Shown here piece after piece: positions 16,903-25,047 of a stretch of 64,000 nucleotides of DNA (position 1 is its first letter; each line of letters begins with the position of its first letter). The notes beneath the pieces are model-generated. The model searched no databases. It was not told the origin of the DNA and saw nothing but the letters and a program-made list of their open reading frames with translations. The stretch covers positions 4,650,001 through 4,714,000 of the forward strand of contig NZ_SHKK01000001.1 of NCBI RefSeq assembly GCF_004217135.1, written 5' to 3'. The stretch is from Micromonospora violae (GTDB taxonomy: Bacteria > Actinomycetota > Actinomycetes > Mycobacteriales > Micromonosporaceae). The position numbers were made by a program, and so were the translations under genes.

Positions 16903-18245
16903 CCGACATCCCGCGCCGCGCCGTGTCCCGCACCGCCAAGCTCGCCGCCCTGCCGCTCGGCTTCGCCGGCCGGACCGTTCTCGGGATGGGAAAGCGCGTC
17001 ACCGGGCTCGCTTCCGACGTGATCTCCGCGGAGATTCAGCAGCGCACCGCCGAACAGCTGTTCAGCGTCCTGGGCCAGCTCAAGGGCGGGGCGATGAAGT
17101 TCGGCCAGGCGCTGTCGGTCTTCGAGGCGGCGTTGCCGGAGGAGATCGCCGCGCCGTACCGGCAGGCGCTGACGAAGTTGCAGGAGGCGGCGCCACCGCT
17201 GCCGGTCGCCAGCGTGCACAAGGTGCTGACCGAGCAGCTCGGCCCCGACTGGCGGGAGCTGTTCGTCGAGTTCAACGACGTCCCGGCCGCCGCCGCGAGC
17301 ATCGGCCAGGTGCACCGGGCGCGCTGGCGCGAGCCGGGGTTCGACGAGACGGGCGCACCGAACAGCCGGGACGTCGCGGTCAAGATCCAATATCCGGGGG
17401 CCGGTGACGCGCTGCTCGCCGACCTCAAGCAGCTCTCCCGACTGGGCGGGATGTTCCGGGCCATCCAGCCCGGTCTGGACGTCAAGCCGCTCCTGACCGA
17501 GTTGCGCGAACGGATCACCGAGGAGTTGGACTACGAGTTGGAGGCCGAGTCGCAGCGCGCGTTCGCGGCCGCGTACGCCGACGACCCGGAGATCTACATC
17601 CCGCAGGTGGTTGATGCGTCGCCCCGGGTGCTGGTCACCGAGTGGGTGACGGGCACCCCGCTGGCCGACATCATTCGCGAGGGCACCGAGGAGGAGCGGG
17701 ACGAGGCGGGCCGGTTGATGGCCACCCTGCACCTCTCCGCGCCGCAGCGCGCTGGGCTGCTGCACGCCGACCCGCACCCGGGCAACTTCCGACTGCTGCC
17801 CGACGGTCGGCTCGGGGTGATCGACTTCGGTGCGGTGGCCCGGATGCCGGAGGGCACTCCGGAGCCGATCGGTCGGATCGCCGCGACAGCTCTGCGCGGC
17901 GACGCCGACGAGGTCGTGGCGGGGCTGCGGTCGGAGGGGTTCATCGGCTCGGCCGACGAGATCGACGCCGAGGGGGTGCTCGACTTCATCCGCCCCATGC
18001 TGGAGCCGATCGCGGCGGACGGCTTCCGGTTCACCCGCGCCTGGCTCCGGGCGGAGGCGGGTCGACTGGCCAGCCCTCGCTCTCCCACGTACCAGCTGAG
18101 CAGGCAGCTCAACCTGCCACCGTCGTACCTGCTGATCCACCGGGTGACGCTCGGGTCGATCGGGGTGCTCTGCCAGTTGGAGGCGAAGGCCCCCTACCGG
18201 AGCATCCTGGAACGCTGGCTGCCCGGCTTCGCCCCGGTCGCCTGA
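16899..18245 (+). CDS. ABC1/UbiB family atypical kinase
   Basis: 448 residues from the GTG overlapping the ThiF-like stop codon. Family signatures are KxGQ in GGAMKFGQALSVFEAALPEE, the alanine-rich nucleotide loop AAAASIGQVHRA, the Lys in DVAVKIQYPGA, and the catalytic part LLHADPHPGNF with VIDFGAVARM. The family includes UbiB/Coq8 ATPases of lipid or quinone metabolism. The mycobacterial homologue in the same neighbourhood (Rv3197) is described as macrolide-binding and WhiB7-regulated, which is relevant because whiB7 is next door. Short CCTGACCACGT repeats follow the stop codon. Confidence 0.88.
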   Translation: MTDIPRRAVSRTAKLAALPLGFAGRTVLGMGKRVTGLASDVISAEIQQRTAEQLFSVLGQLKGGAMKFGQALSVFEAALPEEIAAPYRQALTKLQEAAPPLPVASVHKVLTEQLGPDWRELFVEFNDVPAAAASIGQVHRARWREPGFDETGAPNSRDVAVKIQYPGAGDALLADLKQLSRLGGMFRAIQPGLDVKPLLTELRERITEELDYELEAESQRAFAAAYADDPEIYIPQVVDASPRVLVTEWVTGTPLADIIREGTEEERDEAGRLMATLHLSAPQRAGLLHADPHPGNFRLLPDGRLGVIDFGAVARMPEGTPEPIGRIAATALRGDADEVVAGLRSEGFIGSADEIDAEGVLDFIRPMLEPIAADGFRFTRAWLRAEAGRLASPRSPTYQLSRQLNLPPSYLLIHRVTLGSIGVLCQLEAKAPYRSILERWLPGFAPVA

Positions 18246-18305
18246 CCACGTCGAAGAGCCTGACCACGTTGACGCCTGACCACGTCGACGCCTGACGACA
18301 TGGCG

Positions 18306-18334
18306 AAGGGCGGGTGCCGTCGGCACCCGCCCTT
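18306..18334. terminator. Terminator between ABC1 kinase and the 59-residue gene
   Basis: A perfect 14-bp stem, AAGGGCGGGTGCCG / CGGCACCCGCCCTT, with a one-base loop centre. It can serve both converging transcripts. Confidence 0.7.
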
Positions 18335-18349
18335 CTCAGTGGGGTGGTA

Positions 18350-18529
18350 CTAGAGAACGCCCAGGTCGCGAGCCGCCTGGTTGCGGCCGGTCATGGCGAC
18401 GGTACGGGCGGATCGGGTTGCCTCAGTGCTCGTGGTGGTACGACCGGCCTGAGGCCGGCGCATTCGAGCCCGGGTCAACGCTTCGTGGAGTAGTTGCATC
18501 TCGAAGGCACCACTCGGAATGTTCAACAT
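18350..18529 (-). CDS. Small basic protein downstream of whiB7
   Basis: 59 residues starting MLNIPSGAFEMQLLHEALTR, then arginine- and threonine-rich (TRARMRRPQAGRTTTSTEAT) and ending TGRNQAARDLGVL. The ATG complement is 18527-18529. It begins 58 bases after the whiB7 stop codon on the same strand and is followed by a terminator, so it is probably cotranscribed with whiB7. The ribosome site is weak. I do not recognise a family with known function. The regular amphipathic N-terminus and basic middle suggest a binding partner or small regulator, which is inference. Confidence 0.6.
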   Translation of the reverse strand: MLNIPSGAFEMQLLHEALTRARMRRPQAGRTTTSTEATRSARTVAMTGRNQAARDLGVL

Positions 18530-18587
18530 CGTTTTCTCACTCACTGCCGGCGTAGTACCGGTGTAGTTGGGACGGGTCGGGAACATG

Positions 18588-18953
18588 TCAGGCTGCCAGT
18601 CGGACCGCGCCACGCACCTCGGACAGCCCAGTGGCCGCCAGGCGCGCCTCGGCCTCGACCCGAAGCGCGGCGTCACGGGCGACGTCCTCCTTACGCGGAC
18701 GGCCACGGGGCCGCTTACGCGGGACAACCGCGCCACGCTCGAAGATCTCGCCGCCCCAGACGCCCCACGGCTCCGCTCGCTCAACGGCTCCGGCCAGGCA
18801 CTCGACGCGCAGCGGGCAGTCCCCGCAGAGCGACTTGGCCAGCTCGAGCTCGGTGGGCGAGTCGGAGAACCACAGGTCGGGGTCGAACTTCCGGCAGGGC
18901 AGGTTCGCCTCCATCTCGACGCTCACGTCGAGGGGGGCCAACGCCAGACTCAT
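18588..18953 (-). CDS. whiB7: WhiB7 iron-sulfur transcription activator
   Basis: 121 residues. The four cluster cysteines are C20 (LPCRKFDPDLWF), C43, C46 and C52 (LCGDCPLRVEC). The turn EPWGVWGGEIF is the WhiB signature, and the tail contains the AT-hook KRPRGRPRKE that sets WhiB7 apart from other WhiB proteins. WhiB7 partners the primary sigma factor and turns on intrinsic antibiotic resistance genes when translation is disturbed. An AGAGAGG lies ten bases before the ATG. The gene follows a terminator at 19018-19063, a leader ORF and a promoter with an AT-rich element, as expected for attenuated and autoregulated expression. Confidence 0.93.
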   Translation of the reverse strand: MSLALAPLDVSVEMEANLPCRKFDPDLWFSDSPTELELAKSLCGDCPLRVECLAGAVERAEPWGVWGGEIFERGAVVPRKRPRGRPRKEDVARDAALRVEAEARLAATGLSEVRGAVRLAA

Positions 18954-19017
18954 CTCCCGGTCACCTCTCTCTCACTTCGATCTCGTGGATCGCATTCCGA
19001 CGTACTTACGGCGGGGC

Positions 19018-19063
19018 AAAAAAACTGAGGCCGCGGATCCCGGTAAGCGGGTTCCGCGGCCTC
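19018..19063 (-). terminator. Intrinsic terminator (attenuator) in the whiB7 leader
   Basis: On the minus strand a 10-bp stem GAGGCCGCGG / CCGCGGCCTC, extended by a second CCCG/CGGG stem, is followed by AG and seven consecutive T (complement 19018-19024). It lies between the leader ORF (stop at 19086) and whiB7 (start at 18953), so transcription must read through it to express whiB7. This is the layout known for mycobacterial and streptomycete whiB7. Confidence 0.8.
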
Positions 19064-19085
19064 GAGGTGAGCCGGAGTCTGATGG

Positions 19086-19334
19086 TCAGACCGGTCTACC
19101 TCGAGGTGGAACGCCGCGGACATCCATGCGCTTCTTGACGTCATTGATGCCCATGCCCGTGGTGCCACTGGTCCCCTCGACTCCGACGGGCGCGACGGTC
19201 AGGGTCAGCTCGGCCTGAACCTGGTGCACCTGCGGAACCGACGGTCGTGCAGCCGTGAGGGCCACCCGGACAGCCGACAGCGGAGCGCAGACAGACGGCA
19301 TCGCCGTCAGACGCTCATAGGTGAAGATCTTCAC
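19086..19334 (-). CDS. whiB7 leader ORF (82 codons)
   Basis: The GTG at 19334 has a good GGAGG eight bases upstream and encodes MKIFTYERLTAMPSVCAPLS, then a Val/Ala/Thr-rich stretch (VHQVQAELTLTVAPVGVEGT) and a basic end KKRMDVRGVPPRGRPV. The stop codon is 22 bases before the attenuator hairpin. An alternative GTG lies three codons upstream. I know of no protein family for it. Position suggests that ribosome progress over it decides whether the terminator forms, as described for upstream ORFs of whiB7 in other actinobacteria. Whether the peptide itself has a function cannot be told. Confidence 0.65.
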   Translation of the reverse strand: MKIFTYERLTAMPSVCAPLSAVRVALTAARPSVPQVHQVQAELTLTVAPVGVEGTSGTTGMGINDVKKRMDVRGVPPRGRPV

Positions 19335-19419
19335 GGTGGCCACCTCCCTCACGTTCCTCGAATCGACTGGACCGACCCCGTGAGCAGCCGGAATGGCGCC
19401 GCTCGCGTGGTGTGTCCTG

Positions 19420-19459
19420 AGGCTATTCCTCGCGCCGGGGCGAGGGCAAACGAATTTAC
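19420..19459 (-). promoter_or_regulatory. Putative WhiB7-type promoter of the leader-whiB7 unit
   Basis: Minus strand: AT-rich GTAAATTCG (complement 19451-19459) directly abuts -35 TTGCCC (19444-19449), then 18 bp to -10 TAGCCT (19420-19425), matching TANNNT. An AT-rich element next to the -35 is the published hallmark of WhiB7-activated promoters. The element overlaps the last codons of uvrD2. Confidence 0.55.
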
Positions 19460-21621
19460 GACGAGATTTCGAAAGTTTTCTCCGGGCAGACGTCGTCCAC
19501 CCCGGCACCGGCCACGAGGGCCAGCACGGACTCCCCGTAGAGGCCCAGCTTGCGGGGGCCGATACCGGCGATGGCGATCAGCTCCTCGGACCGGGCCGGT
19601 CGCCGCTCAGCCAACGCGATCAGGGTCGCGTCGGTGAAGACCACGTACGCCGGGACCTTCTGCGCACCGGCCACCCGCTGCCGCCACTCGCGCAGCCGTT
19701 CGTGCAGCTCATCGTCGATGTCGGACGGGCAGGTGGGGCAGCGTCCGAGCTTGCGGTCCGGGCCGGCGAGCAGGGTGGCGCCGCAGATCCGACAGGAGAC
19801 GATCTGGGTTCGCCGCCGCTCGGGACGGCGGGTCGGACCGGTGCCGCCGGTCGCCCGTTCAGTGCCGCCGGAACGGTCCAGTTGGGGAAGGAACCGCGAC
19901 GGCCGCCGGGCCCGTCCGCCCGGCGAGCGCGCGGCGGCGTACGACAGCCAGAGCCACTCCCGGGCCCGGGTGATCCCGACGTAGAGCAGCCGACGCTCCT
20001 CCTCGACCTGCTCGACGGTCTTGGCGTACGTGGTGGGCAGGGTGCCCTCGGCGAGGCCGACCAGGAAGACCGCGTCCCACTCCAGCCCCTTGGCCGAGTG
20101 CAGGGACGCCAGTGTCACGCCGTCCACCGTCGGCACATGCTGCTGGGCGGCCCGGCGTGCCAACTCCTCGGTGAAGTCGGAGAGGGTGACCGGGCGCTCC
20201 ACCGAGGCGGCCTCGCCGATCGGCACGACCTCGGGGGTGGCCGCGTACTCCTCGGCGAGCTGGACCAGCGCGGACAGCGCTTCCCACCGCTCGCGGGCGG
20301 CGCCACCGGCCGGGGGCGCGTCCGGGGCCCAACCGACGGCGGTGAGCGCCTCGACGACGGCGGCCGGCAGCGGTGTCTCGCCGGGGATCGACCGGGTGGC
20401 ACCGCGTAGCGCGACCATCGCCTGGCGCACCTCGGCCCGTTCGAAGAACCGCTCCGCGCCCTGCACGACGTACGGCACGCCGGCCTCGGTGAGCGCCTTC
20501 TCGTACGCCTCGGACTGCGCGTTGACCCGGAACAGCACGGCGATCTCCTTCGCCGGGGTGCCCGCGTCGATCAGTGTCCGGCAGCGGGCGGCCACCGCGT
20601 TCGCCTCCGCCGGCTCGTCGGTGAAGATCCGCAGGTCCGGCTCGGGGCCGGGTGGGCGCTGCCCGCTCAACTCCAGTCGCAGGCGCGCCTCGGTGCCCCG
20701 GGCCTGGGAGATCACCGCGTTGGCCAGCCCGACCACCTGCGGCGTGGAGCGGTAGTCACGGACCAGCCGGACCACGGTGGCGCGGCGGTGTCGGCGGGGG
20801 AAGTCGACCAGGTACGCGGAGGTCGCCCCGGTGAACGAGTAGATCGTCTGGCTGGCGTCGCCGACCACGGTCAGGTCGTCCCGGCCGCCCAGCCAGGCGT
20901 CCAGCAACCGCTGCTGGAGCGGGTTGACGTCCTGGTACTCGTCGACCACGAAGTGCCGGTACTGGCCACGGACCTGCTCACCGACGTCCGGGTGCTCCTC
21001 GATGCCCCACACCGCGGCCCGCAGCATGTCCTCGAAGTCGATCACACCGTTCGCGCGCTTGAGCTGCTCGTACGCGGTGAACACGTCGGCGACCTTCGCC
21101 GGCTCGTGGGGTGTGTCGCGCAGGGCCCGGGCGGCGGCCACCACGTAGTCCGTCGGCTCGACCAGCGACGACTTCGCCCACTCGATCTCACCGGCCAGGT
21201 CGCGGGCGGCGGCCCGGTCGGTCCGCAGGCCGACCCGGGCAGCGGCGAGGGTGACCAGGCGCACCTTGCTGTCCAGCAGTTCGGGCATGGCGCGGCCGGC
21301 CAGCAACCGGGGCGCGAAGTACCGCACCTGGCGCAGCGCGGCGGCGTGGAAGGTCCGCGCCTGGACACCGTGCGCCCCGAGCACGGTGAGACGGTGTCGC
21401 ATCTCGGCGGCGGCGCGGGCGGTGAAGGTGACCGCGAGCACGTGTCGGGGGGAGATCTCCCCGGAGAGCGCCCGGTGGGCGATTCGGGAGGTGATCGCCC
21501 GGGTCTTTCCGGTGCCGGCGCCGGCCAGGATGCAGACTGGGCCGGCAGGTGCGGTCACGGCGGAGCGTTGCTCCGGGTCCAGCCCGGCGAGCACCTGTTC
21601 CGACGCTGAGTGAACCACCAC
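19456..21621 (-). CDS. uvrD2: UvrD2 superfamily 1 DNA helicase with HRDC domain
   Basis: 721 residues. Walker A GAGTGKT at 34-40, motif Ia VTFTARAAAEMRHRL, motif II VDEYQDVNPLQQRLLDAW, motif III VVGDASQTIYSFTGA, motif V TLASLHSAKGLEWD and motif VI RRLLYVGITRAREWLWLS are all present. A CxxC zinc knuckle pair (SCRICGATLLAGPD to CPTCPSD) follows, then a C-terminal HRDC domain (AYVVFTDATLIALAERRP). This order defines actinobacterial UvrD2, a 3'-5' helicase in DNA repair that is essential in mycobacteria. The start is taken at the GTG at 21621; a second GTG follows immediately. It lies just upstream of whiB7 on the same strand. Confidence 0.92.
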   Translation of the reverse strand: MVVHSASEQVLAGLDPEQRSAVTAPAGPVCILAGAGTGKTRAITSRIAHRALSGEISPRHVLAVTFTARAAAEMRHRLTVLGAHGVQARTFHAAALRQVRYFAPRLLAGRAMPELLDSKVRLVTLAAARVGLRTDRAAARDLAGEIEWAKSSLVEPTDYVVAAARALRDTPHEPAKVADVFTAYEQLKRANGVIDFEDMLRAAVWGIEEHPDVGEQVRGQYRHFVVDEYQDVNPLQQRLLDAWLGGRDDLTVVGDASQTIYSFTGATSAYLVDFPRRHRRATVVRLVRDYRSTPQVVGLANAVISQARGTEARLRLELSGQRPPGPEPDLRIFTDEPAEANAVAARCRTLIDAGTPAKEIAVLFRVNAQSEAYEKALTEAGVPYVVQGAERFFERAEVRQAMVALRGATRSIPGETPLPAAVVEALTAVGWAPDAPPAGGAARERWEALSALVQLAEEYAATPEVVPIGEAASVERPVTLSDFTEELARRAAQQHVPTVDGVTLASLHSAKGLEWDAVFLVGLAEGTLPTTYAKTVEQVEEERRLLYVGITRAREWLWLSYAAARSPGGRARRPSRFLPQLDRSGGTERATGGTGPTRRPERRRTQIVSCRICGATLLAGPDRKLGRCPTCPSDIDDELHERLREWRQRVAGAQKVPAYVVFTDATLIALAERRPARSEELIAIAGIGPRKLGLYGESVLALVAGAGVDDVCPEKTFEISS

Positions 21622-21713
21622 AACCAGGAATCATCTCAGCTCCCCCCGGCGTTACAGCGAACAGCCTCGGCTTGATCGGCAAGCCGCGGCCGGAGGAGTT
21701 GGAGGATCCGACG

Positions 21714-21956
21714 ATGCTGACGATGTATTCCACCCCCTGGTGCGGCTACTGCCACCGGCTGAAGTCGCAGCTCGACCGGGAAGGCATCGGGTACGAGGTG
21801 GTCGACATCGAGCAGGACCCGAAGGCCGCGGACTTCGTGATGAGTGTCAACGGCGGCAACCAGACGGTGCCGACGCTGCGCTTCGCCGACGGCAGCGCCC
21901 TGACGAATCCCTCGATCACCCAGGTCAAGCAGCACCTGGAGAGCCTGAACGCCTGA
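21714..21956 (+). CDS. mrx1: Mycoredoxin (glutaredoxin-like, Mrx1)
   Basis: 80 residues from ATG 21714 with GGAGG at 21701-21705. The N-terminus MLTMYSTPWCGYCHRLKSQL has the CGYC active site (C10/C13), and GGNQTVPTLRFADGSALTNP holds the cis-Pro TVP loop of the thioredoxin fold. This is the actinobacterial GlrX family that reduces mycothiol-protein mixed disulfides. mshB at 58901 encodes a mycothiol biosynthetic enzyme, in keeping. It is divergent from uvrD2 and ends at a strong bidirectional terminator. Confidence 0.9.
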   Translation: MLTMYSTPWCGYCHRLKSQLDREGIGYEVVDIEQDPKAADFVMSVNGGNQTVPTLRFADGSALTNPSITQVKQHLESLNA

Positions 21957-21972
21957 TCTGCCGGTTCATTCT

Positions 21973-22010
21973 CGACGAGCGGCCGCCCCACCCGGGGCGG
22001 CCGCTCGTCG
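21973..22010. terminator. Bidirectional terminator between mrx1 and the MFS gene
   Basis: A perfect 17-bp inverted repeat, CGACGAGCGGCCGCCCC and its complement, with a short CCC-containing loop, between two convergent genes. Confidence 0.8.
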
Positions 22011-22024
22011 TGTCCGGGGGACGG

Positions 22025-23317
22025 TCACCGCGACGACGGTCGGTGGGCCGGAAGCCCGGGTCGCTCGGCGTCCTCGACCGGTCGGCGGGGCGCCGGGAGG
22101 GTCGGGCGGGTGGGCGGCGTCGGCGGCCGGGCCCCGGTCGGCGCGCTCAGGTGCCGGCCCCGCCACAGGTAGCTGCCGGCGGCCAGGGTGGCCACCCCGA
22201 CCAGCGCGAACAGCAACCGGTAGTCCAGGAACCCGACCAGCAGGGCACCCGCCCCGATGGAGAACGCCTGCGGCCCGCTGACCACCGCCTGGGTGGCGGC
22301 GGCGACCCGGCCGACCAGCGGGGGCGGGGTCAGCCGCTGGATCAGCGTGTGCAACCCCACCATCGTCAGCGGGAGCGAGACGCCGGCCAGCAGCACCGCC
22401 GCGAACCCCAGCCGCAGATCGGGGTACGCGAGGGCGAGCGCGGCCGGCGAGAAGAAGGCGACCCCGGCGGCCAGCGTGCCGACCTCACCGAGCCGGCGGA
22501 CCAGCGTCGGTGAGCAGAGCCCACCGAGCAACCCACCCACGCCCTGCACGGTGACCAGCACGCCCACGAACGCGGCGTCCCGGTTCAGCCCCTGGTCGAC
22601 GTAGGCGAAGATGAGCGACTCACTGAAGCCCATCACCAGTGACCCGAGCCCGTAGCCGAGCAGGGCCCGCCGCAGGGCCGGTTCGCCGGCCAGGTGCCGC
22701 AGGCCGGCACCCAGTTCGGTCGGCCACCGCAGCCGTACGGCCGGCGGCACCTGTTGCGGGGTGGGCAGCGCGGTAACCACCGCCGCCGCGGTCAGAAATC
22801 CGACCATGCCGATCCCGGCCAGCGCCCACCCGCCGAGTGCCGCGTACAGCGCCGCACCCACCAGCGGGCCGACCAGTCGAATTCCCTGGCGTACGGTCTG
22901 GAGCACGCCGTTCGCGTCGGCGAGCAGCTCGACCGGCACCAACTCGCGGATGAGCCCGCTGAGCGCCGCGCCGAGCGTGATGGACGAGAGCCCGTACAGG
23001 GCGGCCACCAGATAGACGACCCAGACGTCGCCCGCGTCGCGGACGCTGAACAACGGGGCGAGCAGGACCGCCGTCACCACGTTCGCGGCCACGAAGAACG
23101 GCCGGCGCGGGTAACGGTCGACGACCCAGCCGACCAGCGGTGCCAGCGTCATCGGCGCGATGACCGCGAAGATCGTGGCGCCGGCCAACCCGTTCGAACC
23201 AGTCAGATCCTTGACCCAGATCGCGAGTGCGAGCAGCAGGATCGACTCGGCGGTCATGCTGGCCAGTAGGCCGCCGAAGAGCAGACGGAAGTCGGGTCGG
23301 CGCAGGATCGTGCGCAT
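22025..23317 (-). CDS. MFS transporter
   Basis: 430 residues from ATG 23317, preceded by GGAGGGACCC. About 11-12 hydrophobic helices are visible, with the major-facilitator loop GWVVDRYPRRPFFVAANVV between helices 2 and 3 and a similar LVRRLGEVGT in the second half. The family resembles the enterobactin/macrolide-type exporters with a long proline-rich cytoplasmic tail (PPTPPTRPTLPAPRRPVED). It is divergent from an XRE regulator. Drug export is a reasonable guess, and Tap-like exporters belong to WhiB7 regulons elsewhere, but nothing here proves a substrate. Confidence 0.85.
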   Translation of the reverse strand: MRTILRRPDFRLLFGGLLASMTAESILLLALAIWVKDLTGSNGLAGATIFAVIAPMTLAPLVGWVVDRYPRRPFFVAANVVTAVLLAPLFSVRDAGDVWVVYLVAALYGLSSITLGAALSGLIRELVPVELLADANGVLQTVRQGIRLVGPLVGAALYAALGGWALAGIGMVGFLTAAAVVTALPTPQQVPPAVRLRWPTELGAGLRHLAGEPALRRALLGYGLGSLVMGFSESLIFAYVDQGLNRDAAFVGVLVTVQGVGGLLGGLCSPTLVRRLGEVGTLAAGVAFFSPAALALAYPDLRLGFAAVLLAGVSLPLTMVGLHTLIQRLTPPPLVGRVAAATQAVVSGPQAFSIGAGALLVGFLDYRLLFALVGVATLAAGSYLWRGRHLSAPTGARPPTPPTRPTLPAPRRPVEDAERPGLPAHRPSSR

Positions 23318-23532
23318 GGGTCCCTCCGGCGGGATGGCGTGCCCAGGTGGGCGGGGTCGACGGGCCGCTGACCGCGGGTCCGTCGTGATCCGGCATTCCC
23401 GTGGTCCGATTTTCGCAAGACACGCCCTCGCCGGAACCTCCGACACCGGCCGCGCCGTCCATACTGACCGTGGGGGGCGAATTTCATACAGTTACCGTCG
23501 CGTCTGCGGCGGTCGACGGGAAAGAGGACACT

Positions 23533-24513
23533 GTGCCTCCTGCCGCACCCAGCCCGATCCTGCGTCGTCGCCGGTTGGGCATCGAACTGCGCCGCCTGCG
23601 TGAGGCCGCGGGCCTCACCGGCGATCAGGTCATCGAGCGTATCGGTTGGGCCTCCGCGTCCAAACTGTCCCGCTTGGAGAACGGCCGCAGCCGACCGGAC
23701 CCGCAGGACGTCAGCGACCTGCTCGACCTCTACGGCGCCGACCAGGCGCTGCACGACGAACTGCTGGGCATCACCAACGAGGCCGGCGACATGCGCGGCT
23801 GGTTGAAGAACTTTCCGGTGATGACGCAGCAACAGCGCGGCTGGGCCGAGTTGGAGGCCGGCTGCGCGGAGATCTCCGAGTACAACCCGGTGCTGGTGCC
23901 GGGGCTGTTGCAGACCCCCGGGTACGCCCAGCTCCGGATCGTGTCGGCCCGGCAGGTGAGCGCCGGCGCGGGTGAGCCGGAGCCCGGCGACGAGCCGGAG
24001 ACCGAGGTGCAGGCGCGGCTGGCCCGCCAGTCGCTGTTGACCCGGGAGCCGCACGCTCCCCGCTACACCGCGGTGTTGGAGGAGGCGGCCCTCGGCCGCC
24101 GGGCTGGGCCGCCGGAGGTGTTGCACGAGCAGTTGCTTCAGCTCTGCGAGTTGGCGCTGCTGCCCAACGTGGCCCTGCACGTGCTGCTCCGGGACACCCA
24201 GATCGGCGATTGGTACCTTCCGCCGACCGCTTTCTCCGTCTATCGGTTCGCCGATCCCCTCGATCCGGAGACGTTGGCGATCGAAGGTGGCTTCACCGAC
24301 GTCATGTCGACCGAGGCAATCACGCTAAATCGCTATAAAGTGGTGTTCGAGTGGCTATGCACGGCGGCACTTAGCGCCTCGGACACCCTCTCCTGGCTGA
24401 TCGAGGCGACGGGACGGCTGACCGAGGCGACGCCTCCATCCACAGTGGCGTTCGGGCCGGCAACGGCGCCGCCCCAACGCCGCCGGGAGTCGGGGCGACT
24501 GACGGACCGGTGA
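23533..24513 (+). CDS. XRE family regulator with DUF5753 domain
   Basis: 326 residues from GTG 23533 (VPPAAPSPILRRRRLG), with GAGG upstream. An N-terminal helix-turn-helix (LGIELRRLREAAGLTGDQVI then GWASASKLSRLENGRSRP) is followed by DUF5753 (about 110-280, EISEYNPVLVPGLLQTPGYA and VLEEAALGRR). Such proteins pair with a downstream DUF397 partner, present here at 24585. Related pairs in Streptomyces regulate development, antibiotic production or surface properties, usually as antagonistic partners. The target genes are unknown. The divergent MFS gene is one candidate. Confidence 0.88.
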   Translation: MPPAAPSPILRRRRLGIELRRLREAAGLTGDQVIERIGWASASKLSRLENGRSRPDPQDVSDLLDLYGADQALHDELLGITNEAGDMRGWLKNFPVMTQQQRGWAELEAGCAEISEYNPVLVPGLLQTPGYAQLRIVSARQVSAGAGEPEPGDEPETEVQARLARQSLLTREPHAPRYTAVLEEAALGRRAGPPEVLHEQLLQLCELALLPNVALHVLLRDTQIGDWYLPPTAFSVYRFADPLDPETLAIEGGFTDVMSTEAITLNRYKVVFEWLCTAALSASDTLSWLIEATGRLTEATPPSTVAFGPATAPPQRRRESGRLTDR

Positions 24514-24584
24514 TCCACGGGGGACTCTCCGTCGGGACGTGCAGCACCACTCGTCCCATTGGATCGCTGCACAGGAGCAGAACC

Positions 24585-24824
24585 ATGAACGACATCCGCA
24601 ACACGCCGTCCGTCTCCGCCCACTCGTTGGCGGACGCCCCGTGGCGTACCAGCACCCGCAGCCAGACCTCCAACTGCGTGGAGGTCGCCCCGCTCGCCGC
24701 CGGCCCGTCGGCGGTCGCCCTGCGCGACAGCAAGGACCGGGGCGGCCCGGTCCTGCTGTTCAACCGCGCCGGGTGGCTCGGTTTCATCAGCGGAGCCAAG
24801 AAGGGCCAGTTCGATCTGAACTGA
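24585..24824 (+). CDS. DUF397 protein, partner of the XRE regulator
   Basis: 79 residues from ATG 24585 with CAGGAGCAGAACC just upstream. The DUF397 core is clear: APWRTSTRSQTSNCVEVAPL and SAVALRDSKDRGGPVLLFNR, ending AGWLGFISGAKKGQFD. It lies 71 bases behind the XRE-DUF5753 gene, the standard two-gene arrangement. In characterised pairs the small protein counteracts the larger DNA-binding one. No membrane segment is present. Confidence 0.9.
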   Translation: MNDIRNTPSVSAHSLADAPWRTSTRSQTSNCVEVAPLAAGPSAVALRDSKDRGGPVLLFNRAGWLGFISGAKKGQFDLN

Positions 24825-25047
24825 TTCGCTGACCGGGTACGGGGCCGTCGGCGCACTGCCGGCGGTCCCGTCGCGTTGCGCCCCGACAGCCCCGCCGACC
24901 CTGCTGAGCAGCCATCCGCCGATCGGACGAGGCTCGAAACCGATAGGCGCGTTTCAGTTGCTGGGACGAACACGGGGCGTAACATGGCCCTCGAGAGCGT
25001 GGAACTTCCACACTGGCTCATCCGTCGCGGTTCATCCGGAGACCCAC

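Noticed and set aside
23533..24824. The XRE-DUF5753/DUF397 pair as a toxin-antitoxin module.
   Set aside because: These are known regulatory pairs without a toxin fold. No RNase or kinase domain is seen.
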